Source of the DNA: Nitrospiraceae bacterium | GTDB lineage: Bacteria > Nitrospirota > Thermodesulfovibrionia > UBA6902 | Direction of reading: 5' to 3' | Length of the DNA stretch: 22,366 nt | Assembly (NCBI GenBank): GCA_020354155.1 | Contig: CP070644.1 | Location: forward strand, 2,310,681-2,333,046 | Part shown: positions 1-7,468 of the stretch, in pieces | Position numbering within the stretch: position 1 is the first letter of the stretch | How the letters are laid out: each line of letters opens with the position of its first letter | Made by a program: the position numbers and the translations under genes | The notes under the pieces: generated by a model | Databases searched by the model: none | What the model saw: only the letters and a program-made list of their open reading frames with translations | What the model was told of the DNA's origin: nothing

Positions 1-10
1 GCGGTGAACG

Positions 11-17
11 CCTCCTT
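11..17 (-). promoter_or_regulatory. Shine-Dalgarno of the next nqr gene (expected nqrD)
   Basis: On the minus strand AAGGAGG overlaps the stop codon of nqrC (TAAGGAGG) and is followed by about ten bases before the window ends. A strong ribosome binding site here shows that another gene of the operon starts just outside the window. In known nqr operons nqrC is followed by nqrD, so nqrD is the inferred target. Confidence 0.6.
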
Positions 18-816
18 ATACCTGCCCATGCAATTCCTCCTTCAATCTCTCTAAAAAGGGTCCGTATCCGTCACTGCCCAGCCAGAATTTAACCAGAGCG
101 TCAACACCGTGTGTGGTGTGGGTTGCCCCGGAGAGACCGTCGATCTGGTACCGTGCCTCCGGCCGTGATGTGTCTACAAAACCCTTGATCACCTCGATCC
201 TGAGGTCCCCATTTTGATCAAAGGCCTGTTTCCCTTTCCAGATATTCTTCCACCGGGGATTATCGATCTCTCCGCCGAGCCCTGGAGTCTCAGCATGTTC
301 ATAAAAGCTAATGCCATGAATAGTCCTGAGGTCCTTTTCGAGGGCGATAAACCCGTACATCGTGGACCACAGCCCTTTTCCATATACCGGCAGAATAATC
401 TGTTCCATGCTCCCGCTTTGCATGGCCAGGTAGACGACCATGTATTTCGGCATTCGTTTAATACCGGCAATGTCCTTTTCTTCCGGTATCGGCTTCCCGT
501 ATTCTGGATCGCCTGCCATTGCCCTGATATCAAAACTTTCAATGGATATCTGTCTGCTCAGGGCAGCCTCCGGCACCGAAGCGCCCGTGGTAATGTTGAT
601 CATACGCGGAACGATGATATTTTTATATGCTGCCTTAAGATCAACGCCCTCAACAGGCAGGCCGTCTGCAATAAATATGTTCCTGATCCGGTCAAGTCTT
701 TTGTTCTCTTCCTGAGTGTAGTGCAGCGAGACCGCCGCTGTTGAGACGAGTACAGAGCAGACAAAGCATACGCCCAGTGCAACTATGATTGTTCTTTTGA
801 TGCTCTCAGTCGCCAC
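16..816 (-). CDS. nqrC: Na+-translocating NADH:quinone oxidoreductase subunit C
   Basis: NqrC is the membrane-anchored subunit of the sodium-pumping NADH:quinone oxidoreductase and carries one of its covalently bound FMNs. The protein has one N-terminal membrane segment (about residues 9-31 from the GTG start) and then a large extracytoplasmic FMN-binding domain. Near the C-terminus lies DGLSGATHT, the ApbE-type flavinylation motif (Dgxs-G-A-T); its threonine is residue 232 from the GTG start. I chose GTG at 816 because AAGGAGG lies 10 bases upstream and the overlap with nqrB is then only 11 bases. The alternative ATG at 846 gives 276 residues but has no visible ribosome binding site. It is the third gene of nqrABC and the operon continues leftwards out of the window. 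Family assignment is secure; the start is less so. Confidence 0.93.
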   Translation of the reverse strand: MATESIKRTIIVALGVCFVCSVLVSTAAVSLHYTQEENKRLDRIRNIFIADGLPVEGVDLKAAYKNIIVPRMINITTGASVPEAALSRQISIESFDIRAMAGDPEYGKPIPEEKDIAGIKRMPKYMVVYLAMQSGSMEQIILPVYGKGLWSTMYGFIALEKDLRTIHGISFYEHAETPGLGGEIDNPRWKNIWKGKQAFDQNGDLRIEVIKGFVDTSRPEARYQIDGLSGATHTTHGVDALVKFWLGSDGYGPFLERLKEELHGQV

Positions 817-2014
817 TTCTCGCCATCCTCCTTCTGATGTTGGCATTCAGAAAGACCCGGTCGATAATCGGGGCAAACATATTACAGAACAGTATCGCAA
901 GCATGATCCCCTCCGGAAATGCAGGGTTGATACTCCTGATCATTACCGTCAGGACCCCTATGAGGAAACCATAAACATACTTCCCGCTGTCTGTCATCGC
1001 ACCGGAAACCGGATCTGTTGTCATGTACACGGTGCCAAAGGCAAAACCGCCAAGAACAAGATGCCACAGCGGGGATACCTGAAACATCGGATTCGTCGTG
1101 CTGCCGATCATGTAAAGCAATGATGACAAACAGAACATCCCGATGACAACAGAAAGCATAATCCTCCATGATGCGATTCCAGTCACGATCAGGACCGCAG
1201 CACCTATGAGACAGGCCAGTACAGATGTTTCTCCCATAGATCCCGGGATCGTCCCGATAAAGGCCTCGATCCAGGATACCGACAAAGTCATGCCGGGATC
1301 TGCTGCTTCTAATAAAGGCGTCGCTTTTGTGATGCCGTCGACCGCAACCCAGACAGCATCTCCTGTAATTTCTGCAGGATAGGCAAAGAAGAGGAACACC
1401 CGTCCCGTAAGTGCAGGATTAAAAATGTTCCGCCCTGTACCTCCGAAAATTTCCTTTCCAAAAACAACTCCAAAGGATATGCCGAGGGCTGCCTGCCAGA
1501 GGGGCATTGCAGGAGGCAGTGTTAAGGGAAAAAGCAGGCTTGTTACGAGAAAACCTTCACTTATTTCCTGCTTTCTTACAGAAGCAAAAAGGGCTTCCCA
1601 TACCCCGCCTACTGCAAGGGTAACAATATAGAGAGGGAGAAAATAAAGAGCGCCATGGAGCATGCAGGAAAGAATGCCTTCAGAGTTCACCTCCACGCCC
1701 AGAGCGGAAAGGACCTCACCGCGCCATCCTGCAATTGATGTTTGTCCCAGGGTCTCCAGCACAAGATTTGCCTGGAGACCGGTATTGTAGAGGGCCATCA
1801 GGACAGCGGGCACTAATGAAACAACTACACAGATCATAACCCGCTTTAAACTGATCACATCACGCACATGGGTTAATCTCTCAGCAACCCGTCCGGTAGA
1901 AAAAAGAAAGGAATCCGTGGCATCAAAGAGGGGATAAAGTTTTTCCAGCGGCCCGCCCTTCCGGAAATATTTTTCCTGGTTGTCAAGGAATTTTCTGAAG
2001 CCCTTCATCACCAT
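806..2014 (-). CDS. nqrB: Na+-translocating NADH:quinone oxidoreductase subunit B
   Basis: NqrB is the large integral membrane subunit of Na+-NQR, holding covalent FMN and riboflavin and forming part of the sodium path. The 402-residue product is close to the usual length of about 400-415. It has many hydrophobic helices (for example around 57-78, 116-140, 160-186 and 260-345) and the conserved GGTGRNIFNPALTGR segment at 191-205. The motif DGITKATP (226-233) matches the flavinylation consensus, with Thr232 as predicted FMN attachment site. Its start overlaps the nqrA stop by a few bases, so the two are likely translationally coupled. An alternative start at the third codon (ATG at 2008) cannot be excluded. 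RnfD is the nearest relative, but the NqrA and NqrC neighbours settle the call. Confidence 0.95.
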   Translation of the reverse strand: MVMKGFRKFLDNQEKYFRKGGPLEKLYPLFDATDSFLFSTGRVAERLTHVRDVISLKRVMICVVVSLVPAVLMALYNTGLQANLVLETLGQTSIAGWRGEVLSALGVEVNSEGILSCMLHGALYFLPLYIVTLAVGGVWEALFASVRKQEISEGFLVTSLLFPLTLPPAMPLWQAALGISFGVVFGKEIFGGTGRNIFNPALTGRVFLFFAYPAEITGDAVWVAVDGITKATPLLEAADPGMTLSVSWIEAFIGTIPGSMGETSVLACLIGAAVLIVTGIASWRIMLSVVIGMFCLSSLLYMIGSTTNPMFQVSPLWHLVLGGFAFGTVYMTTDPVSGAMTDSGKYVYGFLIGVLTVMIRSINPAFPEGIMLAILFCNMFAPIIDRVFLNANIRRRMARSGD

Positions 2015-3369
2015 TCTTTTTCAATGAGCGTTAAATTCCGTCTCAGCTCAGCCCCGTGATCTATTTTTGAAGGGCACACAAAGGTGCAGAGGGCAAGGTC
2101 TTCTTCATCAAGTTCAAGGCAGCCCAGTTTCTCAGCTTCATCGATGTCATCTGCAGCAAGGGCGCGTAATAAATAGGTCGGGATAATATCGAGGGGCATG
2201 ATTTTTTCGTATGATCCTATGGGAACGATTGCCCGCCTGTCGCCGTGCATTGAAGTGTTGAACCTGTATTTTCTTCCAGGCAGGAATCGTGAAAGTACAA
2301 TGTTCTTTAAAGAGTACTGATGAAGGCCGGGCCCAAGCCAGCCAAGAAATTCCCGTGTTCCGCCCTCTGGAAGGACCGTTACCTGCTGATGATAGCGTCC
2401 CAGAAAAGCTGTTTCATCCCGGGCTGTATGGCCGGACAGGACTGAACCTGAGAGAGTCCTGTTCCTGCCCTCATGCAATTCACCATCTGTAATATCCGCA
2501 ATTGATGCTCCCAGCCTTGTACGAACAAGCCGGGGGTTCCTGACTGAAGGGCCTGCAAGTGATATGACCCGTTCAACGTTCAGCCTGCCGCTGGTAAAAA
2601 GGATACCAATGGCAATGACATCCTGGGCCTGTATATGCCAGGCCTGCCTGTTTCTGCCAACAGGATCGAGAAGATGGATGTGGGTCCCTGCATTTCCAGC
2701 CGGATGGGGTCCTGAAAATTCCGCCGCAGACAGCGTCTTGATATCCGGGTAAGGCACAGGACCTCCCGGAGCAGTACAAAGATATATCAATCCTTCCGAC
2801 AACCTGCTTAACACTGTCACCCCGTTCACAAATTCCTTCTCTCTTCCCTCGATGATCTTTGGAATAAAAGGAGCAAGAGGATTTGTGTCCATTGCAGTGA
2901 TAAAAATGGAATGGGGAATCGTGTCCGGGTCTGTCACTGTGCTAAAGGGCCTTGAACGGATTGAAGTCCACAGGCCTGATTGCAGAAGCAGGTCTGTGAC
3001 ATTTTTTCTGTCAAGCAACGGGAGTTTCTCTTCCGGATAGGAATGGAATGTTACCTCGTCATCACCTTCAATCTTTATAACAAGTGACAGGAGGCTTCTT
3101 CTTTCACCACGGTTGATTGCTGTAATTACCCCCGGAGCTGGAGAGACATATTGAATGGACGGCCTCTTCCTGTCAATAAAAAGAGGCTGCCCCAGTTTTA
3201 CCGGGTCACCAACAGAAAGGGCAAAGTGAGGCTTTACCCCGGGATAGTCACTGCCGAGGAGGGCAGCATAACCGGGATTTTTAGCATCTCTGATCACCTG
3301 CTCAGGTTTTCCGGAAATGGGGATATCCAGCCCTTTTTTGATATTTATCCTGAGAGGTGCCACAGTCAT
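2008..3369 (-). CDS. nqrA: Na+-translocating NADH:quinone oxidoreductase subunit A
   Basis: NqrA is the peripheral cytoplasmic subunit of Na+-NQR, implicated in quinone binding. The 453-residue product starts with the characteristic INIKKGLDIPISGKP segment (8-22) and contains the barrel-sandwich/RnfC-like region seen in this family (PHFALSVGDPVKLGQPLF, about 47-64). It ends with a cysteine-containing tail, CTFVCPSKIDHG, near residues 427-438, as in known NqrA proteins. Length agrees with the family (about 445). It is the first gene of the operon and is transcribed divergently from the DAHP synthase gene across about 210 bases. No convincing ribosome binding site precedes the ATG at 3369, so a GTG two codons downstream is possible. 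Confidence 0.94.
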   Translation of the reverse strand: MTVAPLRINIKKGLDIPISGKPEQVIRDAKNPGYAALLGSDYPGVKPHFALSVGDPVKLGQPLFIDRKRPSIQYVSPAPGVITAINRGERRSLLSLVIKIEGDDEVTFHSYPEEKLPLLDRKNVTDLLLQSGLWTSIRSRPFSTVTDPDTIPHSIFITAMDTNPLAPFIPKIIEGREKEFVNGVTVLSRLSEGLIYLCTAPGGPVPYPDIKTLSAAEFSGPHPAGNAGTHIHLLDPVGRNRQAWHIQAQDVIAIGILFTSGRLNVERVISLAGPSVRNPRLVRTRLGASIADITDGELHEGRNRTLSGSVLSGHTARDETAFLGRYHQQVTVLPEGGTREFLGWLGPGLHQYSLKNIVLSRFLPGRKYRFNTSMHGDRRAIVPIGSYEKIMPLDIIPTYLLRALAADDIDEAEKLGCLELDEEDLALCTFVCPSKIDHGAELRRNLTLIEKEW

Positions 3370-3434
3370 CTATATTTTAATGTCTCTATTCCCGGCGAAG
3401 AATAAAACGTTCAAGGGTAATCTCTGTATGATCC

Positions 3435-3448
3435 CTGTGTATACACAG
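3435..3448. promoter_or_regulatory. Perfect 14-bp palindrome in the nqrA/DAHP synthase divergent region
   Basis: CTGTGTATACACAG is identical to its reverse complement and lies in the intergenic region between two divergent genes, about 65 bases from the nqrA start. Length and placement suit an operator for a dimeric repressor or activator, but I do not recognise a specific regulator, so function is inferred from position only. Confidence 0.35.
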
Positions 3449-3502
3449 AATTACTATTTCGTATAGCCTACCATATATCAAGTTCCGCGCAGAACAAATG
3501 AT

Positions 3503-3521
3503 AGCCCTTCTTTTCAGGGCT
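3503..3521. other. Small hairpin upstream of the DAHP synthase promoter
   Basis: AGCCCT and AGGGCT flank a 7-base loop. The hairpin lies just upstream of the predicted -35 box and outside the expected transcript of the plus-strand gene. Its role is unknown; it could be an operator half-site pair or chance. Confidence 0.2.
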
Positions 3522-3534
3522 TACCCCCAGGACT

Positions 3535-3564
3535 TTGTCTAACGCATTGTTTTTATAGTACAAT
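3535..3564 (+). promoter_or_regulatory. Predicted sigma-70 promoter of DAHP synthase
   Basis: TTGTCT (3535-3540) and TACAAT (3559-3564) are separated by 18 bases. They lie 15 bases before the ATG, leaving a short leader that contains GAGGAAAAT as ribosome binding site. Prediction by eye only. Confidence 0.45.
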
Positions 3565-3579
3565 AACAGCGAGGAAAAT

Positions 3580-4608
3580 ATGAGTTTTCAATATATCAGA
3601 AAAATGCCGCAGATAGAGGAGATTCTCCAGTCTATTCCGCTTACGCCGGAACTCAGGGAACTGAAGCGCAGGAGGGACAAGGAGATTATCGCTGTCTTTA
3701 AGGGAGAGAGCAATAAATTTATCGTTATCATCGGTCCCTGCTCAGCAGACAATGAAGACGGGCTCTGCGATTATGTTTCACGGCTTGCCCGCATCCAGGA
3801 GGAGGTACAGGAAAAACTTATCCTTATCCCGAGAATCTATACAAACAAGCCGCGGACGACCGGTGAGGGATATAAGGGCATGGCACATCAGCCGAAACCC
3901 TCAGAAGCCCCTGATATGGTGGAGGGACTGAAAGCGATACGAAGTATGCACATCAGGGCCATGAAAGAATCACACCTTACGGCTGCTGACGAGATGCTTT
4001 ACCCCCCTAATTATCCCTATCTTGAAGACATTCTCAGTTACGTTGCTGTCGGAGCCCGTTCTGTTGAAAACCAGCTGCACCGGCTGACAATCAGCGGACT
4101 TGACGTTCCAGCTGGCATGAAAAACCCGACCAGCGGGGACTTAGAAGTCATGATGAATTCAGTGCAGGCTGCTCAGCTCCCTCATACCTTTGTTTATAAT
4201 GCATGGGAGGTTAAGACAACAGGCAACCCCCTGACCCATGCAATACTTCGGGGCGCAGTCAACCCTTACGGAACGAACATCCCGAATTATCATTACGAGG
4301 ATCTTTACGGAGTATCAGAAGTATACAAGAAACGGGGCCTCAAGAATCCGGCTATCATCGTAGATACCAATCATGCCAATTCAAACAAGGAATTTCAGCG
4401 GCAGCCAAGAATTGCGAAAGAAGTGATGTTAAGCCGCAGGCATTCCGGAACTCTCAGGAAGATGGTGAAGGGTCTCATGATCGAAAGCTATATTGAAGAA
4501 GGATCGCAGAAAATATCTGATCACATCTACGGTAAATCCATCACCGATCCCTGTCTCAGCTGGGACGCCTCTGAACGGCTCCTTCGTGACCTTGTGGAGC
4601 TTGCCTGA
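3580..4608 (+). CDS. aroG: 3-deoxy-7-phosphoheptulonate synthase (DAHP synthase), class I AroF/G/H type
   Basis: This enzyme condenses phosphoenolpyruvate and erythrose-4-phosphate, the first step of the shikimate pathway. The 342-residue protein matches the AroF/G/H family in length. It shows IIGPCSADN (49-57) with the metal-ligand cysteine, PRIYTNKPRTTGEGYKG (84-100) with the PEP-binding KPRTT motif, the GARSVENQ segment, AGMKNPTSGD and VDTNHANSNK with the conserved histidine. The GEGYKG variant in place of the enterobacterial VGWKG, and the YTNKPR version, resemble DAHP synthases I recall from anaerobic bacteria. The N-terminal extension before the barrel is present, so allosteric feedback is possible, but the effector cannot be told. 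GAGGAAAAT precedes the ATG. Transcribed alone, divergent from nqr and convergent with ettA. Confidence 0.93.
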   Translation: MSFQYIRKMPQIEEILQSIPLTPELRELKRRRDKEIIAVFKGESNKFIVIIGPCSADNEDGLCDYVSRLARIQEEVQEKLILIPRIYTNKPRTTGEGYKGMAHQPKPSEAPDMVEGLKAIRSMHIRAMKESHLTAADEMLYPPNYPYLEDILSYVAVGARSVENQLHRLTISGLDVPAGMKNPTSGDLEVMMNSVQAAQLPHTFVYNAWEVKTTGNPLTHAILRGAVNPYGTNIPNYHYEDLYGVSEVYKKRGLKNPAIIVDTNHANSNKEFQRQPRIAKEVMLSRRHSGTLRKMVKGLMIESYIEEGSQKISDHIYGKSITDPCLSWDASERLLRDLVELA

Positions 4609-4673
4609 GATAACTGATTTCAACCAAGTCGTCAGGACAACAAGTTTCCCCTTTCTGACAGTTTCATGCCAGC

Positions 4674-4712
4674 GTCATTGCGAGCGGCCATAGGGAGCGA
4701 CGAAGCAATGAC
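4674..4712. repeat. Dispersed hairpin repeat, GTCATTGC/GCAATGAC type
   Basis: GTCATTGC and GCAATGAC form the arms of a 39-base imperfect hairpin (GTCATTGCGAGCG...CGAAGCAATGAC). I recognise this as a common type of intergenic dispersed repeat in environmental bacterial genomes; it contains no gene. Confidence 0.6.
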
Positions 4713-4793
4713 AAAAGAGCAAAAACGATTCCAAAATCTTCTGTTTGTCATCCTCTGACTTGATCTGGGGATCTAGGTTGTTCTTATTTCTGG

Positions 4794-4831
4794 ATTGTCC
4801 GGCCTGCCTGCCGGCAGGCAGGCCGGACAAT
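4794..4831. repeat. Perfect 38-bp palindrome between convergent genes
   Basis: The stretch is a perfect palindrome centred between 4812 and 4813, with arms ATTGTCCGGCCTGCCTGCC and its complement. It lies 28 bases beyond the ettA stop and in the convergent region with the DAHP synthase gene. As RNA either strand gives a very stable hairpin with almost no loop, so it may end transcription from both sides, although no T-run follows. The core CCTGCCGGCAGG recurs elsewhere in the window. The remaining 4609-4858 interval holds only repeat fragments and no gene. Confidence 0.75.
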
Positions 4832-4858
4832 GACATGTGTTGAGTGACGATGCAGCAG

Positions 4859-6544
4859 TTAATCCCTTGTCAGGTGCCTGTATTTAATCCTGTGGGGCTG
4901 GTCAGCATCAGCACCAAGACGACTCTTGCGGTCCGCTTCATATTCAGAATAATTTCCATCAAACCAGACAACCCGGCTGTTACCCTCAAAGGCAAGTATG
5001 TGGGTAGCAATACGGTCAAGAAACCACCGGTCATGGCTGATAATAACAGCACAACCCGCAAAATTCTCCATTGCCTCTTCAAGGGCGCGCATTGTATTGA
5101 CATCAAGGTCATTGGTAGGCTCGTCAAGGAGCAGCACATTGGCCTCTTCTTTCAGCATGCGTGCCAGATGAACCCTGTTCCTCTCACCGCCTGAGAGCGT
5201 GGAGACCTTCTTCTGCTGGTCGCTTCCCGAGAAGTTGAAGCGCGCCACATAGGCCCTTGAGTTGACTTCCCGTTTACCGAGCGGAATAGTATCCATACCA
5301 TCGGAGATGACTTCCCATATGGTTTTTTCAGGCTCGAGATCATCACGGCTCTGATCAACGTAGGCAAGCCTGACAGTCTCACCCGTCCTGAAAGTCCCTG
5401 CATCAGCCTTTTCCTGTCCCGTTATCATGCGAAAAAGAGTTGTTTTTCCTGCACCGTTCGGACCGATGACCCCAACAATTCCTCCAGGAGGCAGGGAGAA
5501 GGTCATATCTTCAACAAGGATGTTCTCGCCATAAGCCTTGCTTACCTTGTCAGCCTGAATAACAACATCACCAAGACGGGGCCCCGGCGGAATATAGATC
5601 TCAAGTTCCCTTGAACGCTTTTCACTGTCCTGATTGAGAAGGGCTTCATAGGAATGAATGCGCGCCTTTGATTTCGCATGCCGCCCTTTCGGAGACATCT
5701 GTATCCATTCAAGTTCCCTCTGCAGGGTCTTCTGGCGGTCGCTCTCTGACTTCTCCTCCTGCTGAAGCCGTGTTTTTTTCTGCTCCAGCCATGAGGAGTA
5801 ATTCCCCTTCCATGGAATACCCTCTCCCCTGTCAAGTTCAAGGATCCATCCTGCAACATTATCAAGAAAGTACCGGTCATGGGTAACCGCAATGATCGTT
5901 CCGGCATATCCCTGAAGATGGTGTTCAAGCCAGGCCACGGTCTCGGCATCAAGATGGTTCGTCGGTTCATCAAGAAGCAGGATGTCAGGCTTTTGCAGAA
6001 GGAGCCTGCAGAGGGCCACTCTGCGGCGCTCACCTCCTGAGACTACTTTTATCGGTGTATCTCCCGGCGGACAGCGGAGGGCATCCATAGCCATTTCCAG
6101 ACGGGAATCAAGGTCCCATGCATCCAGTGCATCCAGTTTTTCCTGGACTTCGCCCTGCCGTTCAATGAGCTTATTCATGTCTTCATCAGACATGGGCTCT
6201 GCAAATTTCTCATTAATCCTGTTGTATTCCTTCAGCGCGTCAACAGTCTCCTGCACCCCTTCTTCTACGATCTCGCGCACGGTCTTGCCGTCATCCAGTT
6301 CCGGCTCCTGCTCGAGAAATCCTACGGTATGGCCCGGGGAGAGGACTGTTTCACCGTTAAATTCCCTGTCCCTGCCGGCAAGGACGCGGAGCAGGGAGCT
6401 CTTGCCTGATCCGTTCAGTCCGATAACTCCGATCTTTGCACCGTAAAAATAGGAGAGGTAAATGTCCTTCAGGACCGGTTTTTTGTCATAATACTTACTT
6501 ACTCCCACCATGGAGTAAATAACCTTGTTCGGTTCATTGCTCAT
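4859..6544 (-). CDS. ettA: Energy-dependent translational throttle protein (ABC-F ATPase)
   Basis: EttA binds the ribosomal E site and gates entry into elongation according to the ATP/ADP ratio. The 561-residue protein has two ABC ATPase domains in tandem. Walker A motifs are GLNGSGKSS (42-50) and GPNGAGKTT (361-369). Signatures are VSGGERRR (168-175) and LSGGERNR in the second half, each followed by LLLDEPTN (DEPTNHLD, DEPTNDLD). Between the domains is the charged P-site tRNA-interaction linker with KGRHAKSKARIHSYE (286-300), and the first domain carries the arm-like insertion. The length of about 555 and the sequence KVIYSMVGVSKYY at the N-terminus are typical of EttA rather than Uup. AAAGGA sits about nine bases before the ATG. 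Monocistronic as far as can be seen. Confidence 0.94.
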   Translation of the reverse strand: MSNEPNKVIYSMVGVSKYYDKKPVLKDIYLSYFYGAKIGVIGLNGSGKSSLLRVLAGRDREFNGETVLSPGHTVGFLEQEPELDDGKTVREIVEEGVQETVDALKEYNRINEKFAEPMSDEDMNKLIERQGEVQEKLDALDAWDLDSRLEMAMDALRCPPGDTPIKVVSGGERRRVALCRLLLQKPDILLLDEPTNHLDAETVAWLEHHLQGYAGTIIAVTHDRYFLDNVAGWILELDRGEGIPWKGNYSSWLEQKKTRLQQEEKSESDRQKTLQRELEWIQMSPKGRHAKSKARIHSYEALLNQDSEKRSRELEIYIPPGPRLGDVVIQADKVSKAYGENILVEDMTFSLPPGGIVGVIGPNGAGKTTLFRMITGQEKADAGTFRTGETVRLAYVDQSRDDLEPEKTIWEVISDGMDTIPLGKREVNSRAYVARFNFSGSDQQKKVSTLSGGERNRVHLARMLKEEANVLLLDEPTNDLDVNTMRALEEAMENFAGCAVIISHDRWFLDRIATHILAFEGNSRVVWFDGNYSEYEADRKSRLGADADQPHRIKYRHLTRD

Positions 6545-6605
6545 TGTATCTGAATCCTTTCTCTCATGAATTATGATCAGTATAAAGAATTACGCTTGAT
6601 TATTA

Positions 6606-6764
6606 CAGGCTGAATCCTGAGAAAACAGAATTACGACACCTCACGAAGAGATTCCTGCCATGTTTTACAGTTTATTGTTACATCAGATTTGTATTCATCA
6701 GGCCAGAAGATAATTAATATTTTAAAACTAGTCGATTAATTCTGTTTTTGAGGGATTCAGCCTG
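6606..6764. repeat. Inverted-repeat element, copy 1 (MITE-like or large structured repeat)
   Basis: The 159-bp element begins CAGGCTGAATCCTGAGAAAA and ends with a near-complementary arm TTCTGTTTTTGAGGGATTC followed by AGCCTG. The terminal arms of about 27 bases pair with only a few mismatches. Just inside the left arm is CAGAATTACGACACCTCAC, found almost identically in copy 2 at 9316-9467. There is no coding capacity and no clear target-site duplication. The interval 6545-6865 otherwise holds only the ettA leader and the region upstream of maf. Confidence 0.7.
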
Positions 6765-6852
6765 TCATTGACGATATTCTGCACTGTGCTGATTCTGCAT
6801 TCACTATAGCATAATCAAACTCAATGGCACATCATTCATAGGCTGAATGGGT

Positions 6853-6858
6853 TACAAT
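6853..6858 (+). promoter_or_regulatory. Possible -10 box directly before maf
   Basis: TACAAT lies 7 bases before the maf ATG, the same hexamer proposed for the DAHP synthase promoter. If it is a real -10 box, transcription would begin at or next to the ATG and maf mRNA would be leaderless, which fits the absence of a visible Shine-Dalgarno sequence. No good -35 box is seen, so this is weak. Confidence 0.25.
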
Positions 6859-6865
6859 ATCTGGT

Positions 6866-7459
6866 ATGAGAAAAATAGTGCTGGCATCTGCATCACCAAG
6901 AAGAAAGGAAATTCTGGACATTACCGGTCTGAAATTCTCTGTCCACAAAAGTGACTATGAAGAAGAGCTGAATCTCTCCTTAACACCCCACAAGCTTGCA
7001 CGCTTTCTTTCATTAAAAAAAGCAGAGACCGTCGCCCATCATTACAGGGACGCCATTCTCATAGCAGCTGATACCTTTATTGCCTTTAAAAACAGGATCC
7101 TGGGCAAACCCTTCACTGACAGGAAAGCAATGAAGATGCTCAATATGCTCAATGGAAAAGGTCACGCCGTTATAACCGGGTATACTGTTCTTGACACTGC
7201 AAATGGCAAAACAATATCAAAGTCAGTGACGACAAAGGTCTATTTCAGAACCCTGAGTGATGAGGAAATTGCAGCCTATATCAAATCCGGAGAGCCCCTT
7301 GACAAGGCAGGAGCATACGCCATTCAGGGGCTTGGCGCTGTTTTCATTGAGCGGATAGACGGTGATTTTTTCAATGTAATGGGCCTGCCTCTATTTTCAC
7401 TGACAGAGAGCCTGAAAAAGTTCGGGGTCCATGTTTTGCAATTACATGAGGATGTATAA
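6866..7459 (+). CDS. maf: Maf-family nucleotide pyrophosphatase (dTTP/UTP pyrophosphatase type)
   Basis: Maf proteins hydrolyse non-canonical or surplus nucleoside triphosphates to monophosphates and influence septation in Bacillus. The 197-residue protein has the N-terminal LASASPRRKEIL (5-16) phosphate-binding motif, the catalytic ADTF region followed by ILGKPFTDRKA, and the C-terminal pattern GEPLDKAGAYAIQGLGAVFIERIDGDFFNVMGLPL (GEP, DKAGAY, GDFFNVMGLP are the conserved blocks). Usual Maf length is about 190-200. The motif form resembles YhdE-type dTTP/UTP hydrolases, but the subgroup is uncertain. It is 9 bases upstream of dusB and probably cotranscribed with it. Confidence 0.92.
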   Translation: MRKIVLASASPRRKEILDITGLKFSVHKSDYEEELNLSLTPHKLARFLSLKKAETVAHHYRDAILIAADTFIAFKNRILGKPFTDRKAMKMLNMLNGKGHAVITGYTVLDTANGKTISKSVTTKVYFRTLSDEEIAAYIKSGEPLDKAGAYAIQGLGAVFIERIDGDFFNVMGLPLFSLTESLKKFGVHVLQLHEDV

Positions 7460-7468
7460 TACGCTGAT

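Noticed and set aside
214..744. Plus-strand frame of 176 residues
   Set aside because: Antisense to nqrC, which has clear family motifs including the flavinylation site.
5542..6033. Minus-strand frame of 163 residues
   Set aside because: Same-strand alternative frame within ettA; ettA has all ABC-F motifs in its own frame.
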